NCBI RefSeq assembly: GCF_000711735.1
Contig: NZ_JONL01000002.1
Coordinates: 372,001 to 436,000, forward strand
Direction: 5' to 3'
Length of the DNA: 64,000 bases
From: Maridesulfovibrio frigidus DSM 17176
Lineage (GTDB): Bacteria > Desulfobacterota > Desulfovibrionia > Desulfovibrionales > Desulfovibrionaceae
Shown here: positions 45,432-54,123 of the stretch, one piece after another
Layout of the letters: the number at the start of each line of letters is the position of its first letter
How positions within the stretch are numbered: position 1 is the first letter of the stretch
Position numbers and translations under genes: made by a program
The notes under the pieces: generated by a model
Told to the model about the DNA's origin: nothing
Seen by the model: only the letters and a program-made list of their open reading frames with translations
Database searches by the model: none

Positions 45432-46685
45432 ATGTCAAGTATCTATATACTATGGGACGACTCCCACATCTGGGGACTTTTAATCCACCGAGCTATGAAA
45501 GCGTGGAATATTGACCACAAATTAGTGCGAGCTCGTCAAATAGCGCAAGGACTCCTTTCAAGCAAGCCCCCCAAGGCCCTAATCGTTCCGGGCGGCTGGG
45601 CAAAAGGTAAGGCGGGCAAGCTCGGCGGCCCCGGAATACTTGCTGTTCAACGCTACGTCGGCGAGGGAGGCAATTACCTTGGATTCTGCGGAGGCGCAGG
45701 ACTTGGACTTTCCGGTGCTGGCGGACTGTGTCTTACTTGCTGGGAACGCAAAGGGTTCGAAAACCGTCTTCACCATTTTTTAAGCGGACACATAAATTTA
45801 AACCTAAATCAAGATGATCCGCTTGTGCCGGACTCCCTTGGAGATTCCGCGCTCGTTCCTGTTTGGTGGCCGGGTCAATTTTCACCTCAAAGCGGCGGAC
45901 CAACTACCGCACTTGGTAGATACGGAGAACCGGGGCCGGATTTTTGGGTTGCCGATCTTTGTATAGGCTCACTGCCCGAGGACACACTTAGTGACTGGGA
46001 AAATCTTTACGGCATAAGCCTGCTTCCAGACTTTTTGCAGGACCGCCCCGCTGTTGTTTCCGGTAAGTCAGGTAAAGGCAGATTCATTCTGAGCTACCCC
46101 CATCTTGAGACTCCGGCATCGCCGCAAGCCAACACATGGCTTTCTCATATTTTAGATCAAATGCAGGAAGAACCGCACACAGAAAGACCGCCAATCCCCG
46201 CGTGGGACTTAGCTAATACACCTGTGCTGTGGGATGATAAAGACTTAGCCGTTGCTCGCGAATCCATAGAAACAATCATAGCTACCGGGCAAGGGCATTT
46301 CCTACTTTTCTGGCGCAACCCGTGGCTACTGGGCTGGCGAAGAGGAATACCGGGAGCAGCGCTGAACAGTCTTTACGCTCTTATCTGCGAAGTCACCTCG
46401 CTGAAACCAAGCGACGAGGCTCTGAAAATGTGGGCGTCTTGCAAAGACGATTTTATGCAGTACATGAAAATTTTTGAACAAGGAGTCACGGGCTACCTGC
46501 TGGCCGAAAGATTTGCCATGACCATGCGTAGCCTTGGACCGGAGACAGTATTCCCTAAAGGCCTACAAGAACAGCGTAATGCACTCTTCGGCCCACCTCC
46601 TGGAGCCGGAGGAATGTACGCAAAACTGCTCTCTACCCTTGAAGAATTGACATGGATTATTCATAAAAATCCGCAACAAAGTTAA
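45432..46685 (+). CDS. Biotin-protein-ligase N-terminal-domain-like (BPL_N) protein
   Basis: 417 residues. The N-terminal part resembles the BPL_N class I glutamine-amidotransferase-like fold: IYILWDDSHIWG, ALIVPGGWAKGK and a cysteine in a nucleophile-elbow-like LGFCGGAGLGLSG. No biotin ligase catalytic domain follows; the C-terminal 200 residues are a helical, tryptophan-rich region without recognised motif. Probably cytoplasmic. Enzyme activity is uncertain. Single gene, followed by a 130-bp spacer and the DUF342 gene. Confidence 0.8.
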   Translation: MSSIYILWDDSHIWGLLIHRAMKAWNIDHKLVRARQIAQGLLSSKPPKALIVPGGWAKGKAGKLGGPGILAVQRYVGEGGNYLGFCGGAGLGLSGAGGLCLTCWERKGFENRLHHFLSGHINLNLNQDDPLVPDSLGDSALVPVWWPGQFSPQSGGPTTALGRYGEPGPDFWVADLCIGSLPEDTLSDWENLYGISLLPDFLQDRPAVVSGKSGKGRFILSYPHLETPASPQANTWLSHILDQMQEEPHTERPPIPAWDLANTPVLWDDKDLAVARESIETIIATGQGHFLLFWRNPWLLGWRRGIPGAALNSLYALICEVTSLKPSDEALKMWASCKDDFMQYMKIFEQGVTGYLLAERFAMTMRSLGPETVFPKGLQEQRNALFGPPPGAGGMYAKLLSTLEELTWIIHKNPQQS

Positions 46686-46815
46686 GAAAGTTAATACCAG
46701 CCTATCTTTGTTGAACATTTTGCCAACCTAGTGTAAAGTCATCTTTATCAGAATAGTACTATACGTAGAACGTAACTACTATCTCAAATATTTTTACTCA
46801 AAGAGCTTATACTAA

Positions 46816-48765
46816 ATGGCTGACAACGGATCCCCAATACGAGGTTCTGAGTTACGTACAGCATCCTCTCAGGATAACGGCCCCAGCCGTGATGCGGAGC
46901 TTGAATTCAGTGTTACCGAAGATAAAATGGCAGCATTTATCGCAAGTTACACTCCTGCACAAGGAGACGGAGCGCCCCTTTCTATCGCGCTAATGGAAAA
47001 AGAACTGGATCGCGCAGGATACAAAGGACAACTTAATCCTGATGGAGCAAAGTTCGCTCTGCAAAGAGCTGAAGAAGGAAAATCCATTTTAAATGTCGCA
47101 CTCGTTCGCGGAATTTATGCGCAAGAACCTGAAGATGCGATAATCATAGGCGATGCAGATTTCAGATTTCCCGTTATACCGGGTATGATTTTCGGAACAT
47201 TGACGATCCCTATTAAGGCATCAAATGGAACTAACCTTCTTGGCGATGAAATCCCTGTCCTAAAAACAAACACTCCCGAGTCTTTAACTGTGGCCCCAGG
47301 TGGAGGCTGCACACACGACAAAGAAATCAATGCTCTGATCTCCAATACATATGGGTTAGTGCAGATACGCGACAAACAAATTTATGTTGAGTCTCTCATC
47401 AGTGTATCTGCAGATGCGATGCAAGCACGAGCTACCATCTACCCGCATGACTGCTTCGGTTCACCCCTTTCTTTACAAAGCATTGCTCCCGCTTTGGAAG
47501 CTGCTGAAATTTCACGCCCTCTTCTACTTGTTGCAGGCGAAACAGCCATAAAAACAGCCAAAGAAACCGGGGCAGCTCAAGACACTGCCATTGCAAAAGG
47601 CACAGAACCTATTGCCGGGGTTAATGGCTGGTTTGAGTACGAAAAACAGGAAGCCCACTCAATAGGGACTTCACTTGAAAATGACCGGATTGACTTTAAG
47701 GAACGGGGAACACATCCAATGGTTACCCCTGGAGATATCATAGGGAAGATTCATCCTCCGGTTGAGGGTAAAGCCGGAGAAGATGTTTACGGTAGAATGA
47801 CTCCCCCTCCCGGTGGACAACCATTTGAAGTTACACCTGGAGCACATGTAGAGCCTCTGCCGGATGGAATCACATACAAGGCAATGGCGGCAGGAATGGT
47901 CAGCCTTGTAAATGGGGAACTTTCCGTAATAGACGTGCTGGAAACAGAAGCCGACGTAGATTACTCAACGGGAAATCTCAGGCTGGAGAAAGGTTCTGTA
48001 CACGTTACAGGATGTATCCGCGAAGGATTTACAGTACATGTACCCGGCCATATTTTGGTTAAAGAGTCTATCGAAGGCGCGGATGTTTTCGCTGGTGGTG
48101 ACATCGACGTTAACGGCGGCATCATAATGGGTGGCAAAGGCCATCTTAAAGCGGACGGTAGTATCGTTGCACAGTTTGCAGCCAACTCCCGCATAGACTG
48201 CGGAGATGAACTTACTATCGCCCACGAAGTCAGCAACTGCATGATTCGCTGTAAAGGTTCTGTAACTGCAACCGCAGGCAAGGGAGTTATACAAGGCGGA
48301 GTCATTGCCTCTGCTACAGGTATAGAAGCTAATGAACTGGGATCTGATCTCGGTGTCGAAACAGTTTTGACCATTATATCCCGTCAGCCAGTCAATAAGG
48401 AATTGGTAAAGGAGAGAGAGGAACTACGTAGCAGATTAATGAAAATTAACGATTCCATAGGGCAGGATTCTGACGAAAACACCTTAGCTAGAACTCCCAT
48501 CGATAAACAAGAGCAAATGGGAAAGATCCTTCTTTTGCGGGCGCAAATTAAAAGAAATCTTAAAAATGTGCGTAACAAACTTTCACACGAACTTTTAGAT
48601 TATTACCAAACTCTGGAACGGCTATCTATAAGAGCCAAAAGAAGAGTTCACCCCGGTGTGGTCGTTAAAATCGGTGGAAAAACTCTAAAGGTCACTAAAA
48701 CCTTGAACAGAGTAAAATTCCATTTTGATTCAGGAACAAGAACGATTGTGGCGGTGAATCTCTAA
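46816..48765 (+). CDS. FapA/DUF342 family protein
   Basis: 649 residues. An N-terminal domain (to about 180), then the DUF342/FapA core: a GTHPMVTPGDIIGKI stretch, GKAGEDVYGRM, and a right-handed beta-helix (about 385-520) with repeating VTGCIREGFTVHVPGHI, GADVFAGGDIDVNGG and IVAQFAANSRIDCGDE. A coiled coil and small beta domain close it. FapA-like proteins in other bacteria affect flagella or polar localisation. It lies next to flagellum-type genes on the opposite strand, in agreement. It abuts the convergent gene at 48766 with no gap. Confidence 0.88.
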   Translation: MADNGSPIRGSELRTASSQDNGPSRDAELEFSVTEDKMAAFIASYTPAQGDGAPLSIALMEKELDRAGYKGQLNPDGAKFALQRAEEGKSILNVALVRGIYAQEPEDAIIIGDADFRFPVIPGMIFGTLTIPIKASNGTNLLGDEIPVLKTNTPESLTVAPGGGCTHDKEINALISNTYGLVQIRDKQIYVESLISVSADAMQARATIYPHDCFGSPLSLQSIAPALEAAEISRPLLLVAGETAIKTAKETGAAQDTAIAKGTEPIAGVNGWFEYEKQEAHSIGTSLENDRIDFKERGTHPMVTPGDIIGKIHPPVEGKAGEDVYGRMTPPPGGQPFEVTPGAHVEPLPDGITYKAMAAGMVSLVNGELSVIDVLETEADVDYSTGNLRLEKGSVHVTGCIREGFTVHVPGHILVKESIEGADVFAGGDIDVNGGIIMGGKGHLKADGSIVAQFAANSRIDCGDELTIAHEVSNCMIRCKGSVTATAGKGVIQGGVIASATGIEANELGSDLGVETVLTIISRQPVNKELVKEREELRSRLMKINDSIGQDSDENTLARTPIDKQEQMGKILLLRAQIKRNLKNVRNKLSHELLDYYQTLERLSIRAKRRVHPGVVVKIGGKTLKVTKTLNRVKFHFDSGTRTIVAVNL

Positions 48766-50580
48766 TCACCCTTTTCGGGAAACCAAGCTTCCCGTATCTC
48801 CTAGCATCTGTTCAAAATCGTATTCCATATTTGTATCAAAAGTATCCACTAATTCTCTTTTCTGCTCTAGCTCCAGCTCCGTTCTAGGCGAAGGCTCTGG
48901 CAGCCACGGCCCCGGAGCTGGCCCTGCCCCGGACAGAGAGCTTTCCGGAATCAAATACGAACTGACCTTATTCTTTAAGACATCTTCATTCACATTTTCC
49001 CATAAGGGAACCAGTCCCTTTTCTACGTCATCTAAAAGATCGCGAACCTTATCTGGCTCTGAACCTACGGCTGAATAAAAAGCATCCGAATCGAACCAGA
49101 GCACCTTGTCCTTCTCAACTTCGCGTAACCCCATCCATGCATAATCAACGCGATTGTCTTCAATAGGCTCACGCCACATATCTGCAAAGCCTTCTCTAAA
49201 AAGATCTTCAGACGGCAATATTGTTTTCCGCAAATCATTATAGGAATCCGTGAAATATCCTATATTTTTTTCCATCTCAGTTACTGCGTCCACTACCCGC
49301 AATGGCAATGTGTTCCCGAAAGATTCTTCAAGCTCTACCGTCACACGCCCCCTGTCCAGAGAGAATTCACCGGGAGCACGAGTCTCACTTGTTCCGTTTA
49401 CCACCATTGTAGCATCTGCCCCGGGCTGTGAAGTAATATTAAGACCCAACACCTCAAGACCCTCTTCCGGCTCCAGAACAAGCCTCTCACCAAGTTTAGG
49501 CGAAACCGCAAAGATTGTGACAGCCTTACCGTCAATCAGATAATAATCCTCGCCCGTGTACACAGGAGATGGAAGCTTGGCATCAACAACTTCAGCCGTA
49601 ATTTTTTCAGATACGCCTGCCGCACTATTTTTTATGGTATTTAAAACAGTCTGCCACGAATCCCCATCTTCTACGGCGAAATTAATGGTACCTGTCTCAT
49701 CACCAAGCGAATACCCAATGGAATGATTACCAACTGACAAGGAGCTTTCTTCGTTCGCATCGAATCCCTTGGTCAAGAATTCTGAAACAGAACCTGCCAT
49801 AGTTCCGGAGATATCATATCGGGCTATTTTAGCGGTTCCAATGGGGAGTTTCGTATCATCTAGCTTTAGGTGATCCATCAAATGTCCACTGGTATCACTG
49901 AAGGACAGTTGGCTATTTATTTCGCTCTCATTTTTAGCATCAAGCCCCCCGACAATGCTGGTGTCATTGTTGCTGTAGGCAGTGTTCACCGAGAAAGCTA
50001 AAGCCGAACCGACACCAAACAGATCATCGAGATTTGCGCCCGGGACATTTTGCGATATTTTTCTAGCCTGCACAGGAAGCGTGCTCTGATTGACCACATC
50101 GCGCACTGCATCGAGCACTGCATCGTTGTCCATGCCTTTCTCAAGCGTCACGCTTAAGTTCTTTGTCTCCGCACCATAAGACATATCAAACTTGTATGTT
50201 CCGGCATCAAGGCTATTTGGAAAATGAGGTGTAAAACCACGTGAATATGCACGGTAATACCGCGCAATATTGTCTTTATTTGTTACGGAAGATGAAATTT
50301 TATTATCAAGAAAGGGATCGTTTACAACAAGGCGTGCATCATTTAAACCGAAGCCGTCGTCTGACCAGCGGAACTGACTTAAGGCTTCTCCAAAACTCTT
50401 TATTCGACTCTGCACCTCCATAGCGGTGACAGACCCTGTCTTTTCGTATTTACTCTTAAGCGCTGCGCGTGAAAACTTATCACCCCAGAAAGAACTTATT
50501 GTGGTTCTTTGAGGAGCTTCAGACGTTTCAGTCTTTCCCGTCGATACGAGGTTCGTTCCGTCCAGAGTTAGATTCGCCAC
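48766..50580 (-). CDS. FliD-like flagellar hook-associated/cap-related protein
   Basis: 604 residues, no signal peptide, no cysteines in most of its length. Several stretches look like FliD: an early SSSVTNKDNIARYYRAYSR region, repeated GTYKFDMSYG and MDNDAVLDAVRDVVN (flagellin-hook-type modules) and the C-terminal VVDAVTEMEKNIGYFTDSYNDLRKTI. It lacks a typical FliD N-terminus, so it may be a paralogue or other exported axial protein. The GTG start at 50580 has GGGGAG 8 nt upstream, which lies inside truA, so the two genes overlap by 53 bp. Call is moderate. Confidence 0.65.
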   Translation of the reverse strand: MANLTLDGTNLVSTGKTETSEAPQRTTISSFWGDKFSRAALKSKYEKTGSVTAMEVQSRIKSFGEALSQFRWSDDGFGLNDARLVVNDPFLDNKISSSVTNKDNIARYYRAYSRGFTPHFPNSLDAGTYKFDMSYGAETKNLSVTLEKGMDNDAVLDAVRDVVNQSTLPVQARKISQNVPGANLDDLFGVGSALAFSVNTAYSNNDTSIVGGLDAKNESEINSQLSFSDTSGHLMDHLKLDDTKLPIGTAKIARYDISGTMAGSVSEFLTKGFDANEESSLSVGNHSIGYSLGDETGTINFAVEDGDSWQTVLNTIKNSAAGVSEKITAEVVDAKLPSPVYTGEDYYLIDGKAVTIFAVSPKLGERLVLEPEEGLEVLGLNITSQPGADATMVVNGTSETRAPGEFSLDRGRVTVELEESFGNTLPLRVVDAVTEMEKNIGYFTDSYNDLRKTILPSEDLFREGFADMWREPIEDNRVDYAWMGLREVEKDKVLWFDSDAFYSAVGSEPDKVRDLLDDVEKGLVPLWENVNEDVLKNKVSSYLIPESSLSGAGPAPGPWLPEPSPRTELELEQKRELVDTFDTNMEYDFEQMLGDTGSLVSRKG

Positions 50581-51331
50581 TTACTGGCTCCCCGTAATAC
50601 ACACTCGAAAGACACAACCCCTGCGGAGGAGCTGTGGCCGGCGCTAATGTTCTGTCTTTTCTCTCTAATACTGATCGGACAAAATCGGGCTGAGCTTTAC
50701 CCCGGCCAACCTCGACAAGGCAGCCAACAATATTGCGTACCATCTGTTTTAAGAACCCAGTCCCGCAAATTTCGAGCTTGATTTCCTGCTCAGTTTCACC
50801 GGGAAGACGCTTAAAGTCTAAAATTGTCCTGATTGTATTGCTGACGGGAGTTCCCACGTTCTGAAAGGAGGCAAAATCATGTTCACCGACAAAACATTTC
50901 ATGGCTTCGTCTACAGCACTTAAGTTGAGAGGACCGCATGCCCATACAAAATGTCTGCGCCATGGCAATAAAAAGCTGTTATCGAGCCAAAGAGTGTAAC
51001 TGTATGTCTTGCGGAGAGAGCTAAATTGAGCGTGAAAATTTTCGTCTACAACTTCTGCGCTCAAAAGCGTGATATCATCGGGTAAAATTGAGTTCAAAGC
51101 TTTCTGCCAAGGTACATTTGCCCGATTCTCAGGCAAAGCAAAGTGCACAACCTGACCCAAAGCGTGAACACCGCTGTCTGTACGCCCAGATCCGTATACC
51201 CGCACAGGCTCACTTGTAATCGTCGCGATTGCTTTCTCAAGCTCATTTTGAACAGTCCGAACGCCCGGCTGAATCTGCCATCCGCAAAACTTTGTACCCT
51301 CGTAAGCAACTATCATTTTGAGTCTTTTCAA
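50528..51331 (-). CDS. truA: tRNA pseudouridine(38-40) synthase
   Basis: 267 residues. Converts uridines 38-40 of the anticodon arm to pseudouridine. The catalytic aspartate is in GSGRTDSGVHALGQ; MIVAYEGTKFCGWQIQP, HDFASF and GTGFLKQMVRNIVG follow the family pattern. It begins at a TTG with AAAGG about 8 nt upstream; an ATG five codons later is possible. The last 17 codons (after YYGEPV) overlap the next gene and look non-conserved, an unusual tail. Confidence 0.95.
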   Translation of the reverse strand: MKRLKMIVAYEGTKFCGWQIQPGVRTVQNELEKAIATITSEPVRVYGSGRTDSGVHALGQVVHFALPENRANVPWQKALNSILPDDITLLSAEVVDENFHAQFSSLRKTYSYTLWLDNSFLLPWRRHFVWACGPLNLSAVDEAMKCFVGEHDFASFQNVGTPVSNTIRTILDFKRLPGETEQEIKLEICGTGFLKQMVRNIVGCLVEVGRGKAQPDFVRSVLERKDRTLAPATAPPQGLCLSSVYYGEPVSGESNSGRNEPRIDGKD

Positions 51332-51420
51332 AGCTTAACCTTTGCACCCAAGCCAACCATACAAGCTGTACAGTCCGGTTTAAATTTAGCGAATATCAAC
51401 TTCTGCTATATAAATTAAAT

Positions 51421-51447
51421 GCTCCAGCCACATAATGCGGCTGGAGC
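51421..51447 (-). terminator. Hairpin between the MotE-like gene and truA
   Basis: GCTCCAGCC (51421-51429) pairs perfectly with GGCTGGAGC (51439-51447). On the minus strand it is followed by ATTTAATTT, a weak T run, 30 bp after the MotE-like stop. Confidence 0.75.
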
Positions 51448-51477
51448 AACTATCGAAATCGTTTTTAAAATCGCGGC

Positions 51478-52116
51478 TTACTGTTCACCGAGTGGAACCT
51501 GCAATTTGGTAAGAGCCTCGGATAGCGCCGCCGCTTTCTTCGGAGTAACGAAACCTAGGATGGCACCGGCATTTCGTCCGCGCATACCTGACAAAATCTT
51601 GACAGATAGATCCGTATCCAGAGTTTCAATGATCTTTGCAGCACTCTTCGCTTTCATTGCAGTATAAACGCCCACCAAATGTTTAACTTTCGCATCTTTC
51701 AGAACATCAGCGTCAGCAAGCATTTTCTTGAGACGTTTTTCAAGACCGTTAAGTTCGGCCAGTTTTTTATCCAAATTCTGTTCAAGAGTGCGAAGGGATC
51801 TTTCTTTGCGAGCCAACTCATCTTCTTTAGCTTTTAAGGCCTTCCAGTCAGCATCCGGCATTCTATCTGGTTTAGTTGCAGCAGCTTTCTCTTTAGCAGG
51901 CTTGGGTTCAGCCTCCGCGGCTATTGCTTCAGGAGCTGAAACAACATCGCGGACAACACTGCTATCGATTACGGCATTTACAACATCCTTTGAAGGGCCA
52001 CTAAGGTCAAAACCAAGAGCACCTATAAGGGAAAGTTTAAAAAAGGCCAGTAGAACCAAACAAACAAGTACCTTAGAAATCTTTAGCCTTGAAACGAAGC
52101 GTTGCCATTTCGTCAT
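51478..52116 (-). CDS. MotE-like (MgtE N-domain) flagellar-associated protein
   Basis: About 212 residues. One transmembrane helix (VLVCLVLLAFFKLSLIGAL), an Ala/Pro/Lys-rich linker, a coiled coil (about 90-135) and a C-terminal MgtE-N-like helical repeat (AAKIIETLDTDLSVKILSGM, AGAILGFVTPKKAAALSE). This layout and the position right after fliJ match MotE, a chaperone for the motor stator protein MotC. The start at 52116 is tentative; it overlaps fliJ by 44 bp. A frame start at 52149 would add 11 basic residues. Confidence 0.78.
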   Translation of the reverse strand: MTKWQRFVSRLKISKVLVCLVLLAFFKLSLIGALGFDLSGPSKDVVNAVIDSSVVRDVVSAPEAIAAEAEPKPAKEKAAATKPDRMPDADWKALKAKEDELARKERSLRTLEQNLDKKLAELNGLEKRLKKMLADADVLKDAKVKHLVGVYTAMKAKSAAKIIETLDTDLSVKILSGMRGRNAGAILGFVTPKKAAALSEALTKLQVPLGEQ

Positions 52117-52510
52117 ACTCTTTTTGCTCTTTAAGATTTTCTTCTTCATAGTATTTTTTCGCTTGGTTCTCTTTAAGTTTTTCTAACAACTTACGGTCTT
52201 TTGACTTTTTAATAGCTTCTGTACGACATTTCTGCAAATTAAGGGCCAACTGTCGCAACCGAACGTGAGATGCTTGTAAATCTTTCTTCAGAGCATCATC
52301 ATATTGCCGCCACAGCCACATATCGTCTGCAGACAGCTTCTCATATTTATTTTTTTGATGAATTTGTATTTTAGTTTCAATTTCGCGGACGACCTTCTGA
52401 TGGTCAGCATGAAGTACTAACGCTTGAGCTAGAGCCAAGCGAGCCTGTTCCTCTACCTGCTTTCGAAAATCAAGGACTTTCTCAAGCTCAAAATGATAGG
52501 GCCTTGGCAT
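52073..52510 (-). CDS. fliJ: Flagellar export chaperone FliJ
   Basis: 145 residues, almost entirely coiled coil (LEKVLDFRKQVEEQARLALAQA, KLLEKLKENQAKKYYEEE), which is the FliJ family form; the N-terminal FELEKVLDFR is characteristic. FliJ works with the FliI ATPase in flagellar type III export. Its neighbours are a MotE-like gene (overlapping its end) and a 54-residue gene upstream. fliI is not in the window. Confidence 0.87.
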   Translation of the reverse strand: MPRPYHFELEKVLDFRKQVEEQARLALAQALVLHADHQKVVREIETKIQIHQKNKYEKLSADDMWLWRQYDDALKKDLQASHVRLRQLALNLQKCRTEAIKKSKDRKLLEKLKENQAKKYYEEENLKEQKEYDEMATLRFKAKDF

Positions 52511-52540
52511 TATATCAAGTTATCCAGACATAATAGCGAA

Positions 52541-52705
52541 CTATTTGCTAATTTCAGGTTTACCGGCAAGACCGCAATATCCCTTCTCCCCGTCATAGAA
52601 ACGCCACATCATACACATAGTACCCTGACAAAATTTCATTTTATCATCACTAGTCATAAGATACGGACAGAATTTAAATTTCGCTTCACTTTCTGGATAA
52701 ATCAT
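52541..52705 (-). CDS. Small cysteine-rich protein, 54 residues
   Basis: ATG at 52705 lies about 6 nt after AGAAGGG and the frame ends with TAG at 52541, filling the gap between fliJ and the next gene. Four of its cysteines are in CPYL, FCQGTMCMMW and YCGLAGKP, suggesting a zinc or iron site. CxxxxC followed by a tryptophan and GYCGL looks like a conserved small domain, but I cannot name a family. It lies 30 bp upstream of fliJ and may share its transcript. Confidence 0.7.
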   Translation of the reverse strand: MIYPESEAKFKFCPYLMTSDDKMKFCQGTMCMMWRFYDGEKGYCGLAGKPEISK

Positions 52706-52738
52706 CTCGCCCTTCTTTGTATAAGCACAAAAGTAATA

Positions 52739-54031
52739 TTAATTTTGAACGACCTTTTCATAGATCAAGCACTGCTTGCCCATGGCCCGCTTCACGTATT
52801 CCTTAACAAGTATACCAATACGCTCTTCTCGTGTGAACGAGTCGGCGTACTTCCCATCTTCGTAGACTTCCGGGAATTTATCTGAAAGCACTGGGTTCTT
52901 ACTGGCCAAGTCCTCTATGCTTTTTGCATACTCAGAAATAAACGTATCAATTTTAAGATCAGACAGTCCTTCAATAGACTTTACCTCTTCAGCAAAAACA
53001 GCAGGTTCCGGCAAGTTCTTTGATTCCATCAAACCCCGGAAAGAAGATGCAAATCTCTGACTACCTTCAAATATGTGCTTTGGACGAACAACATTAAGCC
53101 CTGCCCAACCAGCGCGCAGCCATTTAAATAAATAGAAAACGGTATCATCGGGGTTCTTGTCATCCTGAATGTAAACAGAAACGGAAATGGAATCGTACAT
53201 GAAAGTATCCATCCAGCCCATTCCGCCAGCAGTCAAACCGGGAATTCCACTGTAAAAATAGTTCCACTGGCTGTCATCCATGACAAGTCCCTTCATTCCT
53301 ACACTGGACTTATCATCCTGTCTGGCAACTGACAAAAACACATTTCGCCCCTCGTACTTCATAAGCACGAGCAGACGATTTAGGTCGTATCTATAATAAG
53401 CACCACCGAAAGAATCCGGTGTGTTCACTTCAAATTCTTTACCGCGCCACACCTTGGGAACATCACTGTCTTCGAGATACTTCCACGGCTGCACTTTATC
53501 CGCGTAGAATTCACTTTTCGGGTCCCACCCGCTAAGGCGAATAACTGAAGGATAAATAGCGTAATTTGGAATTTCAGGATTATATGTATATTCCAAAATT
53601 CTGGCCAAAGAAGCCTTAATATCCATGCGCATAGCTGCACCACTGGCAGATTCGCGCTTAGGTATTTCAATCAATTTATCAGTAGGCTTAGAATTTTCTA
53701 CGAACTGAATCAGCCCTTTTACCTTGCTCGCATCAAATTCTTCTGTTTTAACAGTCAGAGCAGTAAGCAAGTGGCTGATGCCCTCTTCTACTGGAGCAGA
53801 AAGCTTAAGGGTTGATTTGTCTTTAGCTTTGTTTTCAGAACGAAAACTTGAGCATTCGCCAAGGTTTGTTCCAACAACTAAAACTGAAACAACAAGCATA
53901 AGTAAAGAAAAGCACACCTTGGTAATCACCCGGTGAGCCATCGGGATTGAAATGAATAGCATATGATTATTCGCCTTCCCACTCAAAGTGCAGCGGGTTT
54001 TATTTACATTCTCTAATATATAATTATGCAT
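52739..54031 (-). CDS. Exported protein of unknown function
   Basis: About 430 residues. A hydrophobic stretch (FSLLMLVVSVLVVGTNL) near residues 40-55 acts as signal peptide or membrane anchor; the long polar lead is unusual. The mature part is soluble and aromatic-rich (YNPEIPNYAIYPSVIRLSGW, SGIPGLTAGGMGWMD) with no motif I recognise. The start at 54031 is chosen because AGAGGAAG precedes it; starts at 53962 or 53941 would give a more usual signal peptide. A hairpin lies just upstream of the ribosome site. Function unknown. Confidence 0.7.
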   Translation of the reverse strand: MHNYILENVNKTRCTLSGKANNHMLFISIPMAHRVITKVCFSLLMLVVSVLVVGTNLGECSSFRSENKAKDKSTLKLSAPVEEGISHLLTALTVKTEEFDASKVKGLIQFVENSKPTDKLIEIPKRESASGAAMRMDIKASLARILEYTYNPEIPNYAIYPSVIRLSGWDPKSEFYADKVQPWKYLEDSDVPKVWRGKEFEVNTPDSFGGAYYRYDLNRLLVLMKYEGRNVFLSVARQDDKSSVGMKGLVMDDSQWNYFYSGIPGLTAGGMGWMDTFMYDSISVSVYIQDDKNPDDTVFYLFKWLRAGWAGLNVVRPKHIFEGSQRFASSFRGLMESKNLPEPAVFAEEVKSIEGLSDLKIDTFISEYAKSIEDLASKNPVLSDKFPEVYEDGKYADSFTREERIGILVKEYVKRAMGKQCLIYEKVVQN

Positions 54032-54046
54032 TATTCTTCCTCTTGG

Positions 54047-54069
54047 CAACCCTTACATATCAAGGGTTG
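54047..54069 (-). promoter_or_regulatory. Hairpin in the leader of the exported-protein gene
   Basis: CAACCCTT pairs with AAGGGTTG around a 7-nt loop, immediately before the ribosome site at about 54036-54043 on the minus strand. On the plus strand it is followed by TTTT. It might control translation or end an upstream transcript. Confidence 0.45.
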
Positions 54070-54123
54070 TTTTGATCAGACAATCAAACTCCACCTTAGT
54101 ACGTAACATTTCAAGCAAAATAA

